Of a DNA stretch of 64,000 nt, positions 47,118 to 56,232 are shown one piece after another (within the stretch, counting starts at the first letter, position 1; every line of letters starts with the position of its first letter). Both the position numbers and the translations under genes were made by a program. Source of the stretch: Alicyclobacillus tolerans (lineage in GTDB: Bacteria; Bacillota; Bacilli; Alicyclobacillales; Alicyclobacillaceae); contig NZ_JXBW01000003.1 in assembly GCF_001447355.1 (NCBI RefSeq), positions 272,338 through 336,337 on the forward strand. Direction: 5' to 3'. The notes under the pieces were generated by a model. That model made no database searches and was not told where the DNA came from. It saw nothing but the letters and a program-made list of their open reading frames with translations.

Positions 47118-47179
47118 TCGTTCTCGTCAGCATGGAGTAACGGAACGGTTGATCAGGGATTTGCATGATGACGAGAGCT

Positions 47180-47247
47180 GAGGCGGCCGCTTTCATAACG
47201 AAAACGGCCGCCTCCGGAACATCTCCATACAAGGAGCGGAGGCGGCC
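47180..47247. terminator. Two overlapping hairpins between LysM gene and ispG
   Basis: Segment 47205-47215 can pair either with 47180-47189 (10 bp) or with 47238-47247 (10 bp), so the two hairpins exclude each other. The second is followed by TTTACAT on the plus strand and GTTTTCG on the minus strand. It probably terminates both convergent genes. Confidence 0.65.
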
Positions 47248-47340
47248 TTTACATATGAAATGGAGTTTCAAGGGCAGAAAATTCCTCGTTTCCGCCACGA
47301 AATGGCCCTTAAAGCCGCAATTGCATGGCACGAGATTCCG

Positions 47341-48426
47341 TCAATAAATTGAACCTGTTTCAGCGTACCGCTTTGCCATGATGTCAATTTCCTTCTTCAG
47401 TTCCGACACGAGTTCAGCTTCGGGAATTTTGCGTACCACTTCTCCCTTGCGGAACAGTAGTCCTTCCCCGCGGGCACCTGCAATGCCAATATCCGCCTCG
47501 CGCGCCTCGCCCGGTCCATTGACGGCACAACCAAGCACCGAAACCTTAATAGGCGCACGAATGTTTTGTACGTAGTCCTCAATTTCATTTGCAATGCTGA
47601 TGAGATCAATATCGATCCGCCCACACGTCGGACACGATACGATGGTCACGGCGTCCGAAACGATATGGAACGTCTTCAGCAACTCGCGCGCTACCTTAAT
47701 CTCTTCGACCGGATCTGCCGAAAGCGAAACGCGCATCGTATTGCCGATGCCCATACTGAGCAAAGTTCCAAGGCCAGCTGCGCTCTTAATCGTACCGCCA
47801 AACAGCGTACCTGATTCCGTGATGCCAAGATGCAAGGGGTAATGGAAACGCTCAGCGGCAAGCCGATAAGCCTCAATTGCCATAGGCACATCCGAAGCTT
47901 TCATGGAGATGATAATATCGTCAAAATCTAGATCCTCAAGGATTTTCACATGGTGCTCCGCGCTTTCTAGCATACCCTGCGGGGTCGGATAGCCATATTT
48001 TTCGAGGATGTGCTTTTCGAGCGATCCCGCGTTGACACCGATGCGAATCGGAATGCCCCGCTCCTTGCACGCCTTGACGACTTCCTCCACCTTTTCTCGC
48101 TTGCCGATGTTGCCCGGATTGATTCGCACTTTGTCAATTCCGTTGCGAATGGCCTCAAGTGCAAGGCGATGATCAAAATGAATATCGGCGACGAGCGGGA
48201 TGTGAATCTGCCGTTTTATCTCCTTAATGGCAGCCGCAGCATCGCGCGTGTTGACGGTGACTCTGACAACCTGACAGCCGGCGTCCTCCAACCGATGAAT
48301 TTCCTCCACCGTCGCTTTGACGTCGGCAGTTTTCGTCGTCGTCATGCTTTGAATGATGACTTGATGATTCCCGCCGATGACTACGTCGCCGACGCGCACC
48401 GGTTTCGTCTCTTCGCGACGATACAT
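47341..48426 (-). CDS. ispG: Flavodoxin/ferredoxin-dependent HMBPP synthase
   Basis: IspG (GcpE) makes HMBPP in the non-mevalonate isoprenoid pathway using a 4Fe-4S cluster. The 361-residue protein has the N-terminal barrel ([45 protein letters not shown]) and the C-terminal Fe-S domain with VSCPTCGR near residue 270 and [16 protein letters not shown] near 305, giving the three cysteine ligands. ATG 48426 has GGGAG eight bases upstream. It stands alone here. Confidence 0.97.
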   Translation of the reverse strand: MYRREETKPVRVGDVVIGGNHQVIIQSMTTTKTADVKATVEEIHRLEDAGCQVVRVTVNTRDAAAAIKEIKRQIHIPLVADIHFDHRLALEAIRNGIDKVRINPGNIGKREKVEEVVKACKERGIPIRIGVNAGSLEKHILEKYGYPTPQGMLESAEHHVKILEDLDFDDIIISMKASDVPMAIEAYRLAAERFHYPLHLGITESGTLFGGTIKSAAGLGTLLSMGIGNTMRVSLSADPVEEIKVARELLKTFHIVSDAVTIVSCPTCGRIDIDLISIANEIEDYVQNIRAPIKVSVLGCAVNGPGEAREADIGIAGARGEGLLFRKGEVVRKIPEAELVSELKKEIDIMAKRYAETGSIY

Positions 48427-48548
48427 GTCTCTCGTCTCCCTGTCGTTATCTAAACTCCCACTAGCGATCTTAACGAAATTCCGTACATCGTTCAACCGCC
48501 ACCCGCCAGATCTGCAGGGACGACATACCATCCCATTGCCACGTTCTG

Positions 48549-49673
48549 TTACAGCAGGACGACCAACCTGATTGCATCGCCTTGGCTCAGTCGATCAAAG
48601 CCTTCGTTGATTTCATGGAGACCCATGCGATCTGTCAACAGCTGATCCACCGGCAATTTACCCTGTTTATAAAGTTCGAGGAACCGTGGAATGTCGCGAG
48701 CTGGTATGCAACTGCCCACGTACGCTCCCTTGACGGTGCGCTCTTCTGCAGTAAGTGTGACGTGTGGGACAGAAAAAAGGTGACTTGGATCAGGAAGTCC
48801 CGTGGTCACCGTCGTCCCACCGCGGCGGGTCACCGCATACGCCGTCTGCATGGCAGGAACCGCCCCGGCTGTTTCGAATGCAAATTCGACTCCACCATCC
48901 GTTGCGGCTTTGACAAGGGATATGACATCCGGATCGCGCGCGTCAAATACGTCGGTGGCCCCAAGCTTCGTGGCAAATTCCAGCTTACTTGGATTTACAT
49001 CAATTGCCACGATCCGCCGCGCGCCCGCGACAACAGCACCCAGTAACGCGCTTAGGCCAACGCCGCCAAGTCCGACGACAGCCACGCTGGAGCCCACCGG
49101 AACGCGCGCCGTATTGACAACTGCGCCAACGCCCGTCATGACCGCACAGCCGAAAATGGCAACTTGTTCGAATGGAACATCGGGATCGACCTTGACGAGC
49201 GAGTTGCGCGCAATCACGGCATATTCGCTGAAGCCGGAAACTCCAAGATGATGGTTGACATCCTGACCACCAAGATGTAGACGCCGCGCCCCAGACAGTA
49301 ACGTCCCCGCTGCGTTCGCAGCCGCTCCTGGCTCACATAAGGCTGGGCGCCCCTCCTGGCAAGGAAGGCAGTGGCCACAACTGGGGACAAAAGCACATAC
49401 GACGTGATCGCCAGGAACGAGGTCCTCAACCCTCGGCCCCACCTCGATAACCTCACCAGCGGCCTCGTGCCCTAAAGCCATGGGTAATGGGCGCGGGCGA
49501 GAACCGTTTATCACCGACAGGTCAGAATGGCACAGTCCGGCCGCGCGCACGCGCACCAGTACCTCGCCGGGGCCTGGTGGATCGAGATCGAGTGTTTCGA
49601 TGTGAAGGGGCTGGCTGGTCTTATAAGGCGTTTGCAATCCCATCTCGTAAAGTACGGCTGCATGCGTTTTCAC
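48549..49673 (-). CDS. Zinc-dependent alcohol dehydrogenase
   Basis: The 374-residue medium-chain dehydrogenase has the catalytic zinc site ([17 protein letters not shown]), the four structural-zinc cysteines in [18 protein letters not shown], and the Rossmann motif [18 protein letters not shown] followed by AIDVNPSK, which indicates NAD+ preference. [22 protein letters not shown] is typical of class III/NDMA-like or aryl-alcohol enzymes. The start is GTG 49673 with GAGGAGG nine bases upstream. It lies 36 bp after the broken HTH-TPR regulator gene, which may once have controlled it. Confidence 0.92.
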   Translation of the reverse strand: MKTHAAVLYEMGLQTPYKTSQPLHIETLDLDPPGPGEVLVRVRAAGLCHSDLSVINGSRPRPLPMALGHEAAGEVIEVGPRVEDLVPGDHVVCAFVPSCGHCLPCQEGRPALCEPGAAANAAGTLLSGARRLHLGGQDVNHHLGVSGFSEYAVIARNSLVKVDPDVPFEQVAIFGCAVMTGVGAVVNTARVPVGSSVAVVGLGGVGLSALLGAVVAGARRIVAIDVNPSKLEFATKLGATDVFDARDPDVISLVKAATDGGVEFAFETAGAVPAMQTAYAVTRRGGTTVTTGLPDPSHLFSVPHVTLTAEERTVKGAYVGSCIPARDIPRFLELYKQGKLPVDQLLTDRMGLHEINEGFDRLSQGDAIRLVVLL

Positions 49674-49709
49674 GACACTTGACCTCCTCAGTGAAGACCC
49701 GATACGCTA

Positions 49710-50907
49710 CTACTCTCTAGGAATCCGTTGAAGTTCGCATAATACGTGATTGGCCAAGTCACTCCCACACGCTCGTAGTGCTTCTACGGCTTGCAGCCAG
49801 TAAGTCTCGGCTTGTCCCCAGTTTCCGAATCGCTTATAGAGTTCTCCACCCAAAGTTAAGAGTTCGGCTCGGATCGGCGTCGTCACAGGAAGCCTTAAGG
49901 CCTCATGCAACCAGGTTTCTGCCTCATCCCAGTTTCCAATAGCTAAGGACCACTTGACCTTCTCTTCGATCAATCGAGCCTTCCATTCGTCGTTCGGCAC
50001 CTCTCTCAAAAGAGCTTCGTAGTCGCAACAAAATCCATCAACGTCGCGTTCAATCCGTCTGAGAACCAGCCGATTGTGCTTCATTGCGTATGAAAGGTGA
50101 TCATTCTCGAGCAAATCGGTCAGTTCATCGGCTCGATCGAGTAGTACCATGATATGAGACTTCTCACCCGCGCTCATCGCAGCGGTTGTCCATCCGATGA
50201 TCGACCATGCTTCCAATTCAGCATGCCCTATTCGCCGTGCGCACCCAGCCGCTGTTGTGTAATGGCGCACCGCGTGATCATGTTCACCCAAGAGTTCCTT
50301 GATGCTTGCCAAGTTAATATGTGTCCGAATCCAGCGCTCATCCGATGGACCGAGCATGTGCAAAATGAGCTGAAAGAACGTTTCCGACATTTTCAACTGC
50401 CCTAACTGTCGAGTGCTTACAGCCAACCCGCGCAGAATGTCATATGCCACGTCTCGGCTGTCGTGGAGTCGTACGTCAACCACAAGGGGAAGCAACGTTT
50501 CAACAGCACATTGATAACGCTCCAAGTTCACGAGAGAAGCCCCAAGGTGGGCATTGATATGGAAATCCCATGTTGTAAAGTGATAAGCCTGACACAAGTT
50601 GCGCGCTGATTCCCACATCATCTAAGGTGTCGTTCCATCGTTCTTGCCGTTCTGCCTGTTCTGCCTGATGGATGAGGGTCATCATCGCGTTTTGGACGGC
50701 TTCGTTGTTGGAACCGAAGAAAATATCCACGGTGACTTGTAAACGTTCCCCTAGATAGGCAAGCGTCTCATAGGTCGGCGTCCTGCGACCACTTTCATAC
50801 AAGCTGTTCAACGCCCTTGAAATGCCGTTTCCCGCCAAATCCGCTTGGGTCAAGTTTCGCTCTTCGCGAAGTCGTCGAAGAATCTCCGAAAAGGATGCAT
50901 CCAACAC
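49710..50907 (-). pseudogene. HTH (XRE)-TPR regulator split by a frameshift
   Basis: The first frame (50907 down to 50500) encodes an XRE helix-turn-helix, LRRLREERNLTQADLAGNGI, followed by SLYESGRRTPTYETLAYLGERL and the start of a helical domain. The second frame (50621 down to 49710) encodes about 300 residues of TPR-like helical repeats (for example AETYWLQAVEALRACG). The frames differ by one base and overlap around 50612-50625; the second has a TAG immediately before its ATG and no ribosome site. A single protein of Rgg/NprR build, about 395 residues, is the likely ancestor. A programmed frameshift is possible but no slippery site is seen. Confidence 0.75.
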
Positions 50908-51092
50908 GCCCTCACACCCTCATCCTCTCCACTCTGTTCCGGAACTGGGATTCTGGAGTTCCTGCTGTTAACCTCTTTGTAACCCACACAAGCCCAATTG
51001 GCAAGAAAAACATGCGCTACGCTGAGTAGCACATGTTACGGAGACGAAAAGCTACGTTGCGTGGAGAAGGCAATCCGCATGTACTCTCATAC

Positions 51093-51106
51093 AGAACGCA
51101 CGTTCG
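51093..51106 (+). promoter_or_regulatory. LexA/DinR (SOS) box
   Basis: AGAACGCACGTTCG matches the Bacilli LexA consensus CGAACRNRYGTTCG at all positions but the first. It ends 16 bp before the first small ORF of the uvrX locus. Confidence 0.75.
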
Positions 51107-51122
51107 CGTTAGAGGTGTCCTT

Positions 51123-51215
51123 ATGGACCGTCCTACCGCCTTACTCCGACAACTTCTCATCCTCGAACTCATCCAAGCGCATATCGCACGCGAATTTGCG
51201 CGCGTTAAGGCGTAG
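51123..51215 (+). CDS. 30-residue ORF at the start of the uvrX locus
   Basis: A 30-codon frame (MDRPTALLRQLLILELIQ, ending in AREFARVKA) starts at ATG 51123 with GAGGTG five bases upstream. Its TAG directly abuts the ATG of the next ORF. It is a predicted amphipathic helix. Position right behind the LexA box suggests it is the first gene of the SOS transcript; I do not recognise it. Confidence 0.5.
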   Translation: MDRPTALLRQLLILELIQAHIAREFARVKA

Positions 51216-51380
51216 ATGCGCACGGAAGGGTTACACATAGTCGAACGTCACGACGGAGACATGGACATCCGCGTTGAGTTTCGTGTCGGTGATCACTACG
51301 ACGAAGCTGTTTTCATGCGCAAGATGCTGGAGGCCGAAGCCGCGAATCGTGCCAAACGGACGCGGATGATTTCGCGATGA
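51216..51380 (+). CDS. 54-residue protein preceding the Y-family polymerase
   Basis: The frame begins at ATG 51216, immediately after the stop of the previous ORF, and its end overlaps the uvrX ATG (ATGA). The 54-residue product (LHIVERHDGDMDIRVEFRVG ... EAVFMRKMLEAEAANRAKR) is a strand-strand-helix unit. Small proteins in this position accompany UvrX-type polymerases in many Bacilli; that relationship is positional, and I cannot name the family. Confidence 0.6.
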   Translation: MRTEGLHIVERHDGDMDIRVEFRVGDHYDEAVFMRKMLEAEAANRAKRTRMISR

Positions 51381-52468
51381 CGAAGTTCATCTACGGACTG
51401 GTGGACATGCAAAGCTTCTACGCCTCGTGCGAGGTGGCGAGCCGCGAGGAGTATGCGGCCCGACGTAAGGAGTTCGACGACAGTACCGGCCCGACGTAAG
51501 GAGTTCGACGACAGTACCGACCCGCCGCTTGTCGTGTCGGGTGATCCGGCGAGGCGCTCCGGGATCATCCTCGCGGCGACGCCCACGGCCAAGCGGTACG
51601 GGATATTGAACGCAATGCGCTTGGGAGAAGTGCTGCAGTTGTATCCGCGTCTCATCGTTGTACGACCGCAGATGGCCTTCTACCTGCACGTGTCGGTGCG
51701 TATCCAGCTCCTGATGCAGTCGTGTTTTCCTCTTCAAGAGCAATTTTCGGTTGACGAAGGGTTCATTACTTTTCCATATCCATCATAACTGTTCTCAGAT
51801 CCCATCGCGGCAGCACGGGATCTTCAAGCGAGAATATGGGACCAGTTTCGCATCCGATCGCGCATTGGGCTTGCACCGAACAAGTGGCTCGCGAAGGTAG
51901 CGAAAAAGACCGCCAAGAAGACGCCTGGTGGCATCGTATGGTGGCGAGAAGAGGACATCCGTCAGTGCTCCATCCCTTGCCTGTCGAGGAGATGTGGGGG
52001 GGTGAAGCGGCGTTCGGAACTCCTGCGGCGCAAATTCAAGTGTCAGACGATTGGCGACGTCGCGCGCCTGCCCGTCGGTGTGCTCAAGGCTGAACTCGGC
52101 GTGTGGGGCGAGGTCATCCACCGTTGGGCGAACGGGATTGACTTAAGTGACATCAACCCGAACAGTTATCACGCTCCGCACAAGGGATTCTCCCATCGCA
52201 CGACGTTGCCGCGGGATTTCTACGAGCGCAACGAAGTCGCCGTCGTCCTCCTGGAATTGCTGGACGAGGTGTGCCACCGACTACGCCAAGCCCATCAATC
52301 CGGCCGACGTGTGGGGCTTGGGGTCATATATGAAGGGATAACGGGCGGGTTCTACCAAGCGAGAACGTTGCCTCGCGCTACGAACGACCCGGGCGAGCTC
52401 TACCCGGTGCTCCTGGCGCTACTGGACCAACACTGGGACGGTTCCGGCGTGCGGGCCGTGTCGGACGA
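51377..52468 (+). pseudogene. uvrX: Y-family DNA polymerase (UvrX/DinB type), multiply broken
   Basis: The N-terminus KFIYGLVDMQSFYASCEVAS is the Y-polymerase catalytic segment. Further on are VVSGDPARRSGIILAATPTAKRYG, FSVDEGF (catalytic SxDE region), and IGLAPNKWLAKVAKKTAKK, then KFKCQTIGDVARLPVGVL. Four lesions are visible: a 31-bp tandem duplication (51457-51518) that shifts the frame into TAA; a TAA at 51786-51788 where PSELF would be expected; a short out-of-frame segment around 51960-52000 bounded by compensating indels; and loss of the 3' end near 52468 at a junction with an IS66-like fragment. Removing one duplicate copy restores the frame exactly. Confidence 0.88.
51457..51518. repeat. 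31-bp direct tandem duplication in uvrX
   Basis: Bases 51457-51487 are repeated exactly at 51488-51518. Because 31 is not a multiple of three, the second copy is read out of frame and meets TAA at once. Confidence 0.95.
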
Positions 52469-52683
52469 GGGCGCAGATTCGTCCGTCACGACGGAGACAA
52501 ATGCGGTTTGCGAGACGACGTCCGCCACTTCATTTCGAAATCGAAGAACCCAGTACCCAAGTTGATTCGGTTTCAGGCCGTGTTGGGCGCAGAATGCGGC
52601 AGCCGTCGGGCGCTGTCGTAGAAGGCGGCGATGCGTTCTCGCCAAATCTCACGCTTCTTGCGATGAGAGATTCCTGCAGGCAT
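52468..52683 (-). pseudogene. Fragment resembling IS66 accessory gene tnpA (orfA)
   Basis: ATG 52683 has GGAGG eight bases upstream. The first frame reads MPAGISHRKKREIWRERIAA, then a frameshift near 52610 leads to RPTAAAFCAQHGLKPNQLGY, which resembles the FCxxHGLxxxxxxxW helix-turn-helix of IS66-family TnpA. The frame then runs into the broken end of uvrX. No tnpB or full tnpC follows, so the element is a remnant. The left junction is approximate. Confidence 0.6.
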
Positions 52684-52793
52684 ATGAAAAACCTCCCGTT
52701 GTGCTTGATGACGCCATTCTCAAGTATTGGGAGGAAGAAAGCCATGTTTCGTACGTTTGACGGTTATGGATGATACCTAGTACATGCTACACA

Positions 52794-52829
52794 CCCCTGT
52801 GCTTGATAAGCTTATCTTCAAGCACGGGG
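52794..52829. repeat. Imperfect 36-bp palindrome
   Basis: CCCC and GTGCTTGA pair with TCAAGCAC and GGGG around TAAGCTTA-containing centre, with two single-base bulges. It lies between the IS66-like fragment and the AT-rich genes. It may be an insertion-element end or a terminator; no T run is present. Confidence 0.45.
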
Positions 52830-52904
52830 AGGCCGGAGGCCAGGTGTGCGTCGGTTTATGTTTACCTGTGTCGTGTGTTGCGAAATGCGAATCATAAATT
52901 ATGG

Positions 52905-53231
52905 TTATGGGATTTTTCTTTCAACCATCAACCAGGATAGTAACCTAAAAAAAGGAGCTATACATCCAACTAAAATAAATACGAAGTTATAATTTCTTGT
53001 TATGAACAAACATAAACATATCAAATCCGAAATAATGATGATCCATATAGAACCAGAAGAGTTAAGCGGCAATTTTCCTCCCATTCTCGTCATTGACATT
53101 TCTCCGTAGCACCGAACGTGAACTGCATCAACAATTTGTGGGTAAGCCAGAAGTGTAACAAGATCTCCCCGTGAGGAGATCTCGTCACCACAATAAGAAC
53201 AAATCACCTTATGGTTTGAATGCTCTTTCAT
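52905..53231 (-). CDS. Zinc-ribbon/two-TM protein of unknown function
   Basis: The 108-residue protein has one CxxC (VICSYCGDEISSRGD) near residue 12 and a later HVRCYG, a partial zinc-ribbon pattern. Two hydrophobic helices follow (WIIIISDLICLCLFI and NFVFILVGCIAPFFRLL). ATG 53231 has GGAGG 12 bases upstream, placed right after the stop of the broken secreted-protein gene, so the two were probably co-transcribed. Codon use is AT-rich compared with the surrounding chromosome, a sign of transfer. I do not recognise the family. Confidence 0.6.
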   Translation of the reverse strand: MKEHSNHKVICSYCGDEISSRGDLVTLLAYPQIVDAVHVRCYGEMSMTRMGGKLPLNSSGSIWIIIISDLICLCLFITRNYNFVFILVGCIAPFFRLLSWLMVERKIP

Positions 53232-53254
53232 CTTCAGATTCACCCTCCTTCTAT

Positions 53255-54031
53255 CTATGTCCAAGAATATACTCGATAAGTACCTTCCTGGTAATCTTGT
53301 TCTGCAACTTGGTCCATTTCGGACTGGTCATTCCAATAATAAGGGTAATCGACATTTATCGGTCCATATCCGTTCGAAGGGACATAGTTATAAACAGTAC
53401 CCCATGCCGCAGTAGAACCTTGCGGAACGTACGATACCACAGCATGTCTATACCACTCTCGATCTTCCAGGGTAAGTGCCAACCACCATGAACCTCCTGT
53501 ATACACGTATACGTTCTTATAGCCATAGCTATACGTGTGATATAATTGTGAAGAAACAGGTTGACTTGCAGTTAACGGAACCAGAACCAAGTTAGCAACA
53601 TCATTAACGATTCCACCTACAGTACCCATCCAAAAACTACTTATATCGTCTGCGATAGTATATCCTATGGATAAATCTGCAGCCTACTTAGGTGATGTGT
53701 CATCCCAATAGATATTACTTCCAGCGCTATATGTCGTAACAACGTTAATTGCTCCTTCAGGGATTACAGTACCATTAGGATTGCTTGAGTTCACAGTGTC
53801 CGCACTATATCCATGACTCATTAGCCAATCTTGTGTGAGCTGTTCTTGAAACTCTGGAGAGTCTATTTGTTTTTGAAGGTTCAATAAATAACTTTGGTGG
53901 GCTTGGATATCAGAGGTAACATTTTGTTTTTCGAGTTGGCTATCGATAGATTTGATTACATTCAGTTCATCGGTAACTATTGTGGATGTGTTGGCAATTG
54001 ATGAGAAAATAGGAGCTGGGATGAGAGCGCT
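53255..54031 (-). pseudogene. Secreted hypothetical protein: 5'-truncated with internal TAG
   Basis: One frame stays open from 54031 to 53255 apart from a single TAG at 53684-53686. It begins without a start codon inside what looks like the end of a signal peptide (SALIPAPIFSSIANT). It continues with a helical part (QLEKQNVTSDIQAHQSYLL, QEQLTQDWLMSHGYSADT). After the TAG come about 140 residues rich in Tyr, Trp and Asn (YHTYSYGYKNVYVYTGGSWW, VPSNGYGPINVDYPYYWND). The 5' end is missing where the IS110 region begins. Base composition is AT-rich. The product would have been exported; function unknown. Confidence 0.65.
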
Positions 54032-54099
54032 TCATCGTTTGTGACTGGTTTTTGGGCAATAGGATGCCCGGGGACATGACATCATCCGATTTGAGGGAT

Positions 54100-55407
54100 T
54101 TATGCCGTGGTTCCCTCAGGAGTTGTGATCGTGTAGCCTTGTTTTTGAAGACGCCGAATCATCCACTCTTCCGTGGACACGGTCTTACGCTTCTCAAAGT
54201 AATCGTAGCCAAGGTCCTTGTACGATTCACCTGTCTTGAGTATGTGGTACGCAATGACGAGGATCTTGTGTGCCACAACAATGGCCGCTCGTTTTTTCCC
54301 TTTTCGTCCTGAAATCGACCAGAACTTTGCGCTTAGAAACGTGCGCGTCCTCGCCGCAGCCCATGCGGCTTCGACGAGTGCAGTTTTGAGACTTTGATTC
54401 CCAGCCGTGATACTCACTCGTTTCTTTTTCCCAGCACTCTCTTGGTTCCCGGGACTGATCCCCGCCCACGATGAAAGGTGAAGCTCTGAAGGAAACACGG
54501 ACATGTCGACGCCAATTTCAGCGAGAATCACTTTCGCCACTTGGGCTCCGACGCCTGGAATAGTCTCTAAAAGCTCTTGTTCTTTTTGATAGGGAGCAAA
54601 GTACTGCTCCATCTCGGCTTCCAAATCCGCAATGCTCCTCTCGAGAAACTCGAGATGCTCGAGAGAGCGCTGAATCATTCTGCGGTGATGCATGGTGACT
54701 CGGCCGTTTAGAGCTTGGATGAGCTCGGGGATTTTGGCCCGTAACCGTCCTTTGGCCAGTTCCGCGACCTGTTCAGGCACGATGACTTCACCATTCACCA
54801 ATGCATGGAGCATCAGACGACCCGACTTGCCAAATACGTCACTCATGAAGGTGGAAATCTTGATATTCGCGTCTTCAAGGACCTTGAGGATTCGATTACG
54901 TTCCGATGTTTGGTATCCCTTCAGCATCCGTCGGTATCGAGTCAAGTCCCGTAGTTCTCGAATTTCACGCGGAGCCACAAAACTTGGGGATACCAATCCG
55001 CAGCGATGGAGCTCGGCAATCCATTGTGCGTCCTTATTATCGGTCTTCCGTCCAGGAAGATTCTTGATGTGCGCCGCGTTGGCTAAGGTAATCTGACAAG
55101 TCGACTCCAACACGTTGAACACAGGTTTCCAGTATGCACCGGTGCTCTCTATAGCAACTTCGGTACAGCCAAGCTCGGCAAGCCAATCTGAAAGTTGGAG
55201 TAAGCCAGATAACACAGTCGAGAATTCTCGGATTAACATCTGTGGTTTCTCATCCAGGGGCCCTTTGAGCACGCAGGCGACGACATGGGCTTGGTGGACG
55301 TCCAAGCCTGCACAGCACTCACGAATGGCGTCCAAGATCCTCATCCATTCCAAGCAGGGCACAACCGCCTGATTCAAGGAAATTTGATGGACGTGCTCGT
55401 AGCACAT
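54100..55407 (-). CDS. IS110-family transposase, apparently intact
   Basis: The product has 435 residues from 55407, or 414 from ATG 55344, which better fits the family N-terminus (MRILDAIRECCAGLDVHQ). The N-terminal DEDD RuvC-like domain shows GLDVHQAHV, AIESTGAYWKPVF and LPGRKTDNKDAQWIAEL. The C-terminal Transposase_20 domain shows LETIPGVGAQVAKVILAEIG and WAGISPGNQESAGKKKR with a conserved serine context. IS110 elements lack terminal inverted repeats and insert with a structured RNA encoded next to the transposase. No internal stop is seen. The element lies across the missing 5' end of the secreted-protein gene. Confidence 0.93.
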   Translation of the reverse strand: MCYEHVHQISLNQAVVPCLEWMRILDAIRECCAGLDVHQAHVVACVLKGPLDEKPQMLIREFSTVLSGLLQLSDWLAELGCTEVAIESTGAYWKPVFNVLESTCQITLANAAHIKNLPGRKTDNKDAQWIAELHRCGLVSPSFVAPREIRELRDLTRYRRMLKGYQTSERNRILKVLEDANIKISTFMSDVFGKSGRLMLHALVNGEVIVPEQVAELAKGRLRAKIPELIQALNGRVTMHHRRMIQRSLEHLEFLERSIADLEAEMEQYFAPYQKEQELLETIPGVGAQVAKVILAEIGVDMSVFPSELHLSSWAGISPGNQESAGKKKRVSITAGNQSLKTALVEAAWAAARTRTFLSAKFWSISGRKGKKRAAIVVAHKILVIAYHILKTGESYKDLGYDYFEKRKTVSTEEWMIRRLQKQGYTITTPEGTTA

Positions 55408-55700
55408 TCCTTTGTGCTCAAAGGCGGCTGTGGCTAGTTTACACCGCGGGCTCGGTCCCCCAAAAAATCAATAGCCTTTCTGTCCTGCTTGATGGGATCG
55501 TGCACCTTGAACGCCGCGAAGTAAACACGAGCATCGATATTTTCATGTTCCTCTTGTGCCCAATCGGGCATGGCTGTTTACACCAATTATACGGACTCAA
55601 CTGTCGTTTCAGCTCGATCCGTTTTCGCCGTGTCTATTTGTGTTCTGCAATCGGCAACGGGACAAGGAGGAATCGGATCCACGTTGTCGAATGCTAGGGC
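55408..55700. other. Non-coding flank of the IS110 element
   Basis: No convincing gene is visible. The 100-150 bp directly upstream of the IS110 transposase is where IS110-group elements encode their bridge RNA, so this stretch is the candidate region. The outer half (about 55500-55700) probably belongs to older insertion-element debris. Confidence 0.45.
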
Positions 55701-55832
55701 ATGACGCACGAGAACGGCACCATCACCATGACCGAACAGGAATACGAAGTCCTTCAGCGGGAAAAGGAGCAATTGCGCCTGCTTCTTCAGCAAATCCGCT
55801 TTACAGAGGAACAGTTAGAATCGCCGGGATAG
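55701..55832 (+). pseudogene. Short fragment resembling the N-terminus of IS66 TnpC
   Basis: The 43-codon frame from ATG 55701 reads MTHENGTITMTEQEYEVLQR followed by EKEQLRLLLQQIR. This resembles the start of IS66-family TnpC, where a coiled-coil EEYEALKxEN segment precedes the zinc finger. It ends at TAG 55830 and runs straight into an IS110 remnant. The similarity is short, so the call is weak. Confidence 0.35.
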
Positions 55833-56232
55833 AAAAACGCCTAAAGAGCATGGACACCAATCTCGTGACGATTCCGGGAATTGGTCCGGTTCTTGCTGCT
55901 GCGATACTCGGTGAAATTGGAGGCATTTCCAGATTTCCAACTGACGTCAAGCTCGTTGCGTTCGCTGGGATCGATCCTACGGTGCGAAGTTCGAGTGAAT
56001 TTACGGGAACCCACAACCGAATGTCCAAACTAGGCTCACCGTACTTACGACGGGCGATTTGGCTTGCTGCAAATGTCGCCAAAATGCACAACCCAATCCT
56101 TAAGGATTTTTACGATCAAAAGCGTGCCCAAGGAAACACCACTTGGCTGCAACGGGCGCTGTCGCCCGCAAAATGACGTACATCATTCATGCCGTTCTAC
56201 GGGATAAGAAACCATACGAACCAATGGCCTAA
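55816..56232 (+). pseudogene. 3' remnant of a second IS110-family transposase
   Basis: The readable part encodes only the Transposase_20 domain: NLVTIPGIGPVLAAAILGEI, then FPTDVKLVAFAGIDPTVRSS and GSPYLRRAIWLAANVA. A frameshift near 56133 follows; the other frame continues as KHHLAATGAVARKMTYIIHA and ends with KPYEPMA at 56232, the normal C-terminus. The N-terminal DEDD domain is absent. Sequence differs from the intact IS110 copy, so it is a different element. Confidence 0.82.

Noticed and set aside
50605..50630. Programmed +1 frameshift joining the HTH and TPR halves
   Set aside because: No slippery heptamer, in-frame rare stop arrangement or stimulatory structure is apparent; a simple indel is more economical.
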